64,000 nt of DNA from Fundidesulfovibrio agrisoli (GTDB taxonomy: Bacteria; Desulfobacterota; Desulfovibrionia; Desulfovibrionales; Desulfovibrionaceae). Shown in pieces: positions 55,952 through 64,000 of this stretch (positions are counted from its first letter, which is position 1; each line of letters begins with the position of its first letter). The stretch spans positions 7,760 through 71,759 of the forward strand of contig NZ_JAKZKX010000020.1 in the NCBI RefSeq assembly GCF_022808715.1. The letters run 5' to 3'. The position numbers were made by a program, and so were the translations under genes. Under the pieces are notes generated by a model, which saw only the letters and a program-made list of their open reading frames with translations, searched no databases and was not told the DNA's origin.

Positions 55952-56443
55952 ATGAAGCCCGGTCGCCGCACGTGGTTGCCTCTTTCGCTGCTGGTTATGC
56001 TGCTGGCCCTGGCCGGATGCGGCGAGACGGTCCCCGTGGTGCCGGACAAGCCCGCGCGGCCCAAGGTCCCCGTGACCCAGACCGCGCGCGAGCAGGTCGG
56101 CGTGCCCTACCGCAGCGGCGGGGACAACCCGCGCACCGGCTTCGACTGTTCCGGCCTGGTGCAGTGGTGCTACGGCGTGCACGGCTACTCCCTGCCCCGG
56201 CGCACCGAGGACCAGCTCCGGGTGGGCCGCCCCGTGGAGCGGGAGGACCTGCAGCCGGGCGACCTGCTCTTCTTCAACGTCACGCGCAAGCGCTGGGGCC
56301 TGCACGTCGGAGTGTACACGGGGCGCGGGCTCTTCATCCACAGCCCCACGCCCGGGGCCAAGGTGCGGGAGGAGAGCCTCTACGAGCGCTACTGGATGCG
56401 CACCTACATCGGGGCGCGCCGCATCCTGCCGGATCAGAGGTAG
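55952..56443 (+). CDS. NlpC/P60 family lipoprotein peptidase
   Basis: 163 residues. A lipoprotein signal ends LALAG-Cys23. The NlpC/P60 domain follows (44-160): catalytic Cys66 in GFDCSGLVQW, His118 in GLHVGVYTG and the third polar residue His130 in FIHSPT. Such enzymes cut gamma-D-Glu-mDAP bonds in peptidoglycan stems. It is divergent from the MltB-like gene and convergent with the selenoprotein gene, whose stop lies 13 bp beyond its own stop. Confidence 0.92.
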   Translation: MKPGRRTWLPLSLLVMLLALAGCGETVPVVPDKPARPKVPVTQTAREQVGVPYRSGGDNPRTGFDCSGLVQWCYGVHGYSLPRRTEDQLRVGRPVEREDLQPGDLLFFNVTRKRWGLHVGVYTGRGLFIHSPTPGAKVREESLYERYWMRTYIGARRILPDQR

Positions 56444-56456
56444 GCCCCCGGTCCGA

Positions 56457-56663
56457 TCACAGCCTGTCCATGGGGAAGCGGGCGTAGAACTCCTCCCAGT
56501 CGTCATCGATCATATCCTTGAAATCCGTCAGGGGAAACGCTTTGCCGCAGGACCTGCAGCGGACGGCGGCCTGCGTTCAGAGCTTGCAGGGCGTGAGCCT
56601 GCCGCCGCAGGCGGGGCAGACTGGCAGCTTTGGGCCGCGGGAGCCGGAAAAGAAGAAAACCAT
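56457..56663 (-). CDS. Small zinc-ribbon-like selenoprotein with CxxC, CxxU and CxxC
   Basis: Reading from ATG 56663 (GGAGG eight bases upstream) gives MVFFFSGSRGPKLP, CPAC at 16-19, CKLU at 26-29 with TGA as codon 29 (56577-56579), CRSC at 36-39, and a coherent acidic C-terminus DMIDDDWEEFYARFPM up to codon 68 and a TGA stop. Protein quality on both sides of the TGA is equal and both cysteine pairs needed for a ribbon lie on opposite sides. A hairpin like the fdhF SECIS apex follows at the right distance. I recall a Desulfovibrio family called dual CXXC motif small (seleno)protein that fits. If TGA is not read as Sec the product is only 28 residues. Role: probably a thiol/selenol redox or metal-binding protein. 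Confidence 0.72.
56545..56562 (-). promoter_or_regulatory. Candidate bacterial SECIS element
   Basis: Fourteen to thirty-one bases after the TGA, the minus strand reads CCGC-TGCAGGTCCT-GCGG. The apex GCAGGTC with a preceding unpaired T mirrors the E. coli fdhF SECIS apex (TTGCAGGTCTGC), which SelB recognises through GGUC and a bulged U. The distance from TGA to GGTC is 22 nt compared with 18 in fdhF. Confidence 0.58.
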
Positions 56664-56803
56664 GCGCGGGGCCTCCGCCCGGCGGGGCCGCGTGTTCGGG
56701 CCGTTGCCGCCTGGCGAGGAGTAGGTAGTCAATTGCCGGGAAAAAGGCTAGGGTTCCCGCGCGGCGGCCAAGTCCCAAAGGCCGCGCCGAAAGGGGACCG
56801 CGC

Positions 56804-57025
56804 ATGCGCCAGGAATGGGGCTTCACCTGCCCGCCGAGCGAAGACGCCAGGCTTCCCCTGCTGGACAAGGTCCATGACCTCATCCTGCAGGACATAGCCA
56901 TGACCCGGGGCAGCCGCATGGGGACATTCCCCGAGCGGCAGGCGGCCCTGGGCCTGCGCCCTTCGCCGAAGTTGCAACGCCCCCCCGAAGTCAACGTGGG
57001 CAAGCTCATGGATATCGGATCGTAG
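56804..57025 (+). CDS. Small hypothetical protein upstream of proB
   Basis: 73 residues without membrane segment or known motif. The sequence begins MRQEWGFTCPPSEDARLP and contains LDKVHDLILQDIAMTRG, ending with VNVGKLMDIGS. It has AAAGGGG upstream of the ATG and its stop lies six bases before the proB start, so if translated it belongs to the proB transcript. Coding potential rests on codon pattern and operon position only. Confidence 0.55.
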   Translation: MRQEWGFTCPPSEDARLPLLDKVHDLILQDIAMTRGSRMGTFPERQAALGLRPSPKLQRPPEVNVGKLMDIGS

Positions 57026-57031
57026 GAAGCA

Positions 57032-58174
57032 ATGAACGACTGGAAAAGCAGCAAGATGGAGGCCTTGAAAAAGGCCAGGCGCGTTGTGGTCAAGGCCGGG
57101 AGCGCAGTGCTCACCACCGGCATGGGCGTGGACATGGGCGTGGTGCAGAGCCTGGCCAAGGATATGGCCGAGCTGCACCGCCAGGGCAAGGACATCCTGC
57201 TGGTCACCAGCGGAGCGGTTGCCGCCGGGCGCGGCGTGATCCGCCAGGCCGCCCTGGACGAGCTGCCCGACAGGCAGGCCGCCTCGGCCGTGGGCCAGAG
57301 CCGCCTGATGCACGCCTACGACGAGGCCTTCGGCGCCCACGGCATCGTCTCCGCGCAGCTGCTGGTCACCCGGGACGACCTGGAGGGCAGGGAGCGCTAC
57401 CTCAACGTGCGCAACACCCTGCGCACCCTCTGGGGCTGGCGCTGCATCCCCGTGGTCAACGAGAACGACACCGTGGCCGTGCAGGAACTGGTCTACGGCG
57501 ACAACGACTGCCTCTCCTCCCTGCTGGTGGGCGTGGTGGAGGCCGACCTCTTCGTGAACCTGACCTCGGCCAAGGGCGTGTTCTCGCAGAACCCGGCCGA
57601 GAATCCGAGCGCGGTCTGCCACAGCTGCCTGGACGGCATCGGCTCCCTGGACCTCGAGAACATGTGCAAGGGCAAGACCGTGAGCGGCACCGGGGGCATG
57701 CACTCCAAGCTGCTGGCGGCCAAGCGCGTGGCCCAGTTGGGCGTGCCCACGCTCATCGTCTCCGGGCGCGAGACCGACCGCCTGAGCCGCGTCTTCGCCG
57801 GGGAGGATCTGGGAACCTGGATCCCCGCCGAGGCGCGCCCCATCTCCAAGCGCAAATACTGGCTGGCCTACACCTCGGAGCCGCGCGGCAGCCTGTGGAT
57901 CGACCAGGGCGCGGCCCAGGCCCTGCGCCAGGGCGGCAAGAGCCTGCTGCCCGCGGGCATCGTGCGCGTGGAGGGCGACTTCGAGAAGGGTTCCTCCGTG
58001 CGCATCCTGGACTTCCAGGGCCAGACCGTGGGCGTGGGGCTGGTGAACTACGACAGCGAGGAGCTCAAGAAGATCATGGGGCTCAAGTCCGGCAAGATAG
58101 AGCAGGTGCTGGGCACAGCCCCCTACCAGGAGGCCGTGCACCGCGACAACATGGTGCTGGACGCGGCGCTGTAA
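57032..58174 (+). CDS. proB: Glutamate 5-kinase
   Basis: 380 residues. The amino acid kinase domain (about 12-265) has VVVKAGSAVLTT near 18, LLVTSGAVAAGRGV near 56, NENDTVAVQELVYGDND near 143 and GTGGMHSKLLAAKRVAQLG near 215. A C-terminal PUA domain follows (SLLPAGIVRVEGDFEKGSSV near 310). It phosphorylates glutamate in the first step of proline synthesis. The start MNDWKSSKMEAL has GGAAG eight bases upstream; a second ATG lies at codon 9. The gene ends at a clear terminator. Confidence 0.95.
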   Translation: MNDWKSSKMEALKKARRVVVKAGSAVLTTGMGVDMGVVQSLAKDMAELHRQGKDILLVTSGAVAAGRGVIRQAALDELPDRQAASAVGQSRLMHAYDEAFGAHGIVSAQLLVTRDDLEGRERYLNVRNTLRTLWGWRCIPVVNENDTVAVQELVYGDNDCLSSLLVGVVEADLFVNLTSAKGVFSQNPAENPSAVCHSCLDGIGSLDLENMCKGKTVSGTGGMHSKLLAAKRVAQLGVPTLIVSGRETDRLSRVFAGEDLGTWIPAEARPISKRKYWLAYTSEPRGSLWIDQGAAQALRQGGKSLLPAGIVRVEGDFEKGSSVRILDFQGQTVGVGLVNYDSEELKKIMGLKSGKIEQVLGTAPYQEAVHRDNMVLDAAL

Positions 58175-58205
58175 TTCCCCCGCGCGCTTTACCCTCTCCA
58201 TTTCG

Positions 58206-58231
58206 GGGCGTGGCTTGTCCACGCCCTTTTT
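58206..58231 (+). terminator. Rho-independent terminator after proB
   Basis: GGGCGTGG (58206-58213) and CCACGCCC (58219-58226) form an 8-bp perfect stem with a 5-nt loop, followed by TTTTT, 32 bp after the proB stop. Confidence 0.92.
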
Positions 58232-58279
58232 AATTTTAACGCCCGCGCCCGCCGCCCATGCGGAAGGCCTTCCGGGGCT

Positions 58280-59487
58280 CTAGCCCCCGGCCTGCGCCAG
58301 GGACTCCTTGCAATGCTCCCGCCAGAACGGAAGGCGCTCCTCAAGACCGAGCCTGGCGATGTAGTCCTTGTCGATGGGATGTTCGGCGAACTCGGGGCTC
58401 AGGCGCACCAGGTCATGCTGCATGGCGTTGGCGGCGTGCACGGCGGTGACGGGGCCGAACTCCGCCAGGCTGCATCGCGCGGGCTCATGGTGGAAGGCGA
58501 CTGCCTCGATGACGTTGTCGGCGATGCCCCACAGGCCGAGCAGGTAGGCTCCGGCCTGGGCATGGGTGGTGGAGAGGCAGCGCTGCTCCGCTTCGCAGAT
58601 GGAGGCGTTGTCCTCCCGGGAGAGGTCGACGGTTTGCCTGTAGCGCAGAGGCAGGTACTGGGCCAGCACGAACTTGCCCAGGTCGTGCAGCAGGCCGGCG
58701 ATGAAGCAGTCGTCCTGGATGGCGGGGGTCTGGTCCTCCAGGACGGCGATGAGCCGGGCCAGGCGGGCGGTCTGCAGGCAGTGGTCCCAGAGGGCGTCGA
58801 AGCGGAAATTCGGGAATTTCGCCGTGTCGAAGGTCTTGAGGAGCTGCACCCCCAGCACCAGGCCCTTGATGGTCTCGGTGCCGAGCAGGGTGACGGCCTG
58901 GGCCACGCTGCTCACGCGCATCCTCGGCGAGAAGAACGACGAGTTCACCAGCTTCAGCACGTCGGCGCTGAGGGCGATGTCCTTGCCGATGATGGTGGCC
59001 AGGGCTTCCGTCCCGGAGGAGTCCTTGTCCAGTTCCTCCAGAAGGGAGCTGTAGACCTCGGGCAGCGCCGGGAGGGTGTCGATGCCCCCGATGATGGTGC
59101 GGATTTCCTTCGAGAGCACCATTTCCCTCATGCTGCAGCCGCGCTCGATCACGGCGGCCAGCTGTTCCGCCGTGACCGGCTTGGTCAGGAACTGGTGCGA
59201 GACGGGCACGGCCCGCATGATGGATTTGCGGTCGGAATCCCCGGAGAGGATCACGCGCATGACCCAGGGATGCCTGGTGCGCACATGGGAGAGGAGCTGC
59301 TGACCGTCCATGCCGGGCATGCGCATGTCCGCCACCACCACGTCGAACGGCGCGCTGTCCAGCATGGCCAGGGCCTTGTCGCCCGAGTCCACGAAGGCCA
59401 TCTCCCAGCCGCCCCTGTACGACCAGAGCATCCGCCCAAGGGATTTGAGCACTTGCGGATCGTCGTCCACGAACATGATTCTTCTTT

Positions 59488-59491
<4 letters not shown>
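58280..59491 (-). CDS. HDOD-domain response regulator
   Basis: 403 residues. Receiver domain (1-125) with Asp55 in VVVADMRMPGMDG and the conserved Lys in FLTKPV near 104; an HDOD domain follows (about 140-345) with TLPALPEVYSSLLEEL near 142, GTETIKGLVLGV near 215, and GLLHDLGKFVLAQYLP and AVAFHHEPA segments of an HD-like fold. HDOD response regulators act as signalling outputs linked to c-di-GMP or chemotaxis but catalysis is unproven. Start is GTG 59491 with GGAGG seven to eight bases upstream; it overlaps the upstream kinase stop by four bases, so kinase and regulator are a pair. Confidence 0.9.
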
Positions 59492-61854
<2,363 letters not shown>

Positions 61855-61878
61855 GGCGCCTCCGGGGCGTGCGGGGGC

Positions 61879-63933
61879 TCAACCTCCCCATGATTGCTCG
61901 AACTCCCTCTGAACCCCGTGGATCAGTTGGGCCACGTCCAGGATCAGGGCGATGGAGCCGTCGCCGTTGATCGTGGCCCCGGAGATGCCCGGCACGCGCC
62001 CCAGGTAGCGGCCCAGGTTCTTGATGACGGTCTGCTGCTGGCCCACCACGTCGTCCACGGCGATGCCGGTGCGCCCGTTCTCGTGCCGGGTGACCACGAC
62101 CTGCTCCACGGCGGGGAGCCCCCCCGGGAGATTGAAGGCCTCGCGCAGGCGCACATAGGGAACGATCTCGCCGCGCAGGCTGATGGTCCTGCCCCTGTCC
62201 CGCGGGTCGGCCGCCAGCTCCACGCACTCCTCCACCACGGCCAAAGGGAGGATGTAGAATTCCCCGCCCGCGCGCACCTGGAGCCCGTCGATGATGGCCA
62301 GGGTCAGGGGCAGCTGGATGGTGATGGTGGTGCCGCTGCCCGGCGGGCTTTCAATTTCCAGCTTGCCGCGCAGGGATTCGATGGCCCGCTTCACCACGTC
62401 CATGCCCACGCCGCGCCCCGACACGCTGGTGACCTGCTGCGCCGTGGAGAAGCCCGGGGCGAAGATGAGCTGGAAGCACTCCTGGTCGCTCAGGCGAGCT
62501 TCGGGCGCGACGAGGCCCCTCTCCTCGGCTTTCTGGCGGATGCGCTCCACGCTCAGGCCCCGGCCGTCGTCCTCGATGCGGATGAACACCGTGCCCCCGG
62601 CCTGCCGGGCGCAGAGCCGGATGCGGCCGCGCGCGGGCTTGCCCGCCGCCAGGCGCTCCCCGGCGGGTTCGATGCCGTGGTCGATGGAGTTGCGCAGCAG
62701 GTGCACCAGGGGGTCGCCGAGCTGCTCGATCACGGTTTTGTCCAGCTCGGTCTCGCCGCCCTCGGCCTCCAGGTCGATCTCCTTGCCCAGCTCGGCGGAG
62801 AGGTCGCGCACCAGCCGGCGGAAGCGGCTGAAAGTTGTGCCGATGGGCAGCATGCGGATGCCCAGGGTGTTGTCGCGCAGTTCGCCGACCAGGCGTTCGA
62901 TCTCCTCGGCCACGCCGGTGAGTTCGGAGTCGGCCTGCCCGGCCGCCAGTTGGGTCAGCCGGGCCTGGGCGATGACCAGCTCGCCCACCAGGTTCACCAG
63001 GTTGTCCAGCTTGGCGGCCTCCACGCGCAGGCTCTGCGCTGGCTCCCTGGGCTTGGCCGCCGGGGGGGCCGGGGGTGCCGGAGGGGCTGGCGACGGAGCG
63101 GCCGCGGGGGGCGGGACGGCGGGCTGGGGCGGGGCTTCCGGAGCAGGCCCCTCAAGGCCGACGGTGTCTCGCGCGCCGCTGTCTGCCCCATCGGGAGGCG
63201 AGACATCGGAGGCTTCCCGCCGCCGGTCCTGGAGCTCCTCCACGCTGGCGTCCGAGGCGTTGTTCAGGAACAGGAACACGTCCTTCACGGCGTCCGGACC
63301 CTGGTCCGTGCTCAGGGCTGCTTCCCAGCGCAGGTGGCAGTCGGCGGGGTCCAGATCCTCCAGGGGCGGCACGGCGGAGACGTCGGCCCGCACCTCAAGT
63401 GGGCCGAGGGCCTCAAGCTCCTCCAGGAGCGAGGCCGGCTCGGAGTGGCGCAGGTGCCCCGGGTCCGAGGGGGCCAGCAGGATGCGGTAGGCGCGCGTTC
63501 CCTGGGCGGGTTCGGGCTGCGAAGCTCCGGCCTGATGTTGCGCAGCCGTGGCGGGTGTGGCTTGCGGCAGGCCCGCCTCGAAGGCGGCCATGGCCTCCAG
63601 GAGCTCGGGGCCGGGGCCCATGTCGGCGCCCGATTCGGCCACGGGCTCCAGCCGGTCCTTCACGGCGAAGGTCAGGTCCAGCAGGGGCCTCGAAGCCTGG
63701 ACCAGGCCCAGGCGGACCCGGTCCCACTGGGATTCGATGGCGTGGAGTATCGCCACGGACGCCGAGAGCCCGAACATGTCGCAGGCGCCCTTGAGGGAGT
63801 GCAAGGCCCGAAAGACCCGGTTGACGGCCTCGGCGCTGGCCGGGTCCAGGTCCAGCAGGGCGGCGTCCAGCTCCTGGAGCAGTTCGCGCGCTTCCTCCCG
63901 GAAGAGGTCGTTGGGCGAGGGCTGGGCGGTCAA
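61879..63933 (-). CDS. cheA: Chemotaxis histidine kinase CheA
   Basis: 684 residues. HPt domain with phosphorylated His45 in RALHSLKGACDMFG; a long Pro/Ala-rich linker with no clear P2 domain; dimerisation domain (LDNLVNLVGELVIAQARL near 310); HATPase with HLLRNSIDHGIEP near 395, DDGRGLSVERIRQKA, GFSTAQQVTSVSGRGVGMDVV; and a C-terminal CheW-like domain (YILPLAVVEECVEL near 560, GIAVDDVVGQQQTVIKNLG). The TTG start at 63933 has GGAGG six bases upstream; GTG 63954 lacks a ribosome site. It precedes the CHASE kinase by 24 bp. The lack of P2 suggests a non-classical CheA serving another output than the flagellar motor. Confidence 0.9.
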   Translation of the reverse strand: MTAQPSPNDLFREEARELLQELDAALLDLDPASAEAVNRVFRALHSLKGACDMFGLSASVAILHAIESQWDRVRLGLVQASRPLLDLTFAVKDRLEPVAESGADMGPGPELLEAMAAFEAGLPQATPATAAQHQAGASQPEPAQGTRAYRILLAPSDPGHLRHSEPASLLEELEALGPLEVRADVSAVPPLEDLDPADCHLRWEAALSTDQGPDAVKDVFLFLNNASDASVEELQDRRREASDVSPPDGADSGARDTVGLEGPAPEAPPQPAVPPPAAAPSPAPPAPPAPPAAKPREPAQSLRVEAAKLDNLVNLVGELVIAQARLTQLAAGQADSELTGVAEEIERLVGELRDNTLGIRMLPIGTTFSRFRRLVRDLSAELGKEIDLEAEGGETELDKTVIEQLGDPLVHLLRNSIDHGIEPAGERLAAGKPARGRIRLCARQAGGTVFIRIEDDGRGLSVERIRQKAEERGLVAPEARLSDQECFQLIFAPGFSTAQQVTSVSGRGVGMDVVKRAIESLRGKLEIESPPGSGTTITIQLPLTLAIIDGLQVRAGGEFYILPLAVVEECVELAADPRDRGRTISLRGEIVPYVRLREAFNLPGGLPAVEQVVVTRHENGRTGIAVDDVVGQQQTVIKNLGRYLGRVPGISGATINGDGSIALILDVAQLIHGVQREFEQSWGG

Positions 63934-64000
63934 GCGGCGCCTCCATCCCCGCACAGCGGGCAGGCGCCGGGCGGACAGAAAGGAGCGGTTGCGGCGGGGA

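Noticed and set aside
56457-56579. Interpreting the in-frame TGA as a sign of a pseudogene
   Set aside because: There is only one interruption, it falls in a CxxU context, both sides have good coding signal and a SECIS-like hairpin follows. A pseudogene remains possible but is less likely.

Overview
The window is about 64 kb of GC-rich bacterial DNA and most likely comes from a Desulfovibrionales species (Desulfovibrio-like sulfate reducer). The evidence is gene content and order: a split ATP synthase operon (b', b, delta, alpha, gamma, beta, epsilon, without a or c subunits) lies directly behind mreBCD-mrdA-rodA-bactofilin and is followed by glmU, zapB, zapA, 6S RNA, rny, ymdB, tyrS and a UbiA-type prenyltransferase. 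A probable selenocysteine gene and two sensors with a c-type heme motif fit an anaerobic deltaproteobacterial lifestyle. I see no tRNA, rRNA, CRISPR array, transposase or prophage module.

Layout. 1-4.3 kb: hairpin repeats, a flagellar-like hypothetical, uspA, hisC, cmk and a convergent alpha/beta hydrolase. 4.3-6.1 kb: a heme/PAS histidine kinase. 6.7-13.6 kb: an RNase D-like exonuclease and a polysaccharide O-acetylation cluster (AlgX/AlgJ-like, MBOAT/AlgI-like, SGNH hydrolase, beta-propeller transferase-like protein) containing a decayed second copy of the MBOAT 5' end. 13.5-18 kb: small unknowns, mazG, cvpA, ogt, a secreted unknown and a radical SAM protein. 18.2-37 kb: the cell-shape, ATP synthase, envelope precursor and division block, with 6S RNA directly after zapA. 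37.3-39.8 kb: a frameshifted hypothetical and a heme-type chemoreceptor. 39.9-46.6 kb: surface polysaccharide genes (three GT4 glycosyltransferases, a B12-type radical SAM enzyme, a WecA-like transferase with an extra domain). 46.7-47.2 kb: an AT-rich secreted unknown. 47.3-50.8 kb: a sigma54 response regulator, MarR and CDF metal exporter, divergent from tpx. 51.3-58.2 kb: an M48 lipoprotein, a CI/LexA-like repressor, SPOR, MltB-like and NlpC/P60 cell-wall proteins, the selenoprotein and proB. 58.3-63.9 kb: a signalling operon cheA - CHASE-type kinase - HDOD response regulator, in reverse orientation.

Main observations. (1) A 68-codon gene at 56457-56663 (minus) is interrupted by one in-frame TGA that completes a CxxU motif between two CxxC motifs, and a hairpin like the E. 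coli fdhF SECIS apex follows it. (2) Two long hairpins (1-90 and 41084-41171) have different but self-complementary stems and an identical 19-nt loop core. (3) Five copies of a GCCTCCGGCGGC-plus-hairpin element sit at 3' gene ends, in the orientation of the upstream gene wherever that gene is visible. (4) The MBOAT gene 5' end and its promoter-leader are duplicated, and the second copy is decaying. (5) 6S RNA follows zapA. (6) mreC has no good standard start and probably begins at ATT, overlapping the mreB stop. (7) An array of TTGA/TCAA half-sites lies between the CDF-marR operon and tpx.

Coordinates of starts were chosen from Shine-Dalgarno position and protein alignment by memory. No database search was run. 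Family names are recognitions from motifs, and functions of hypotheticals are left open.
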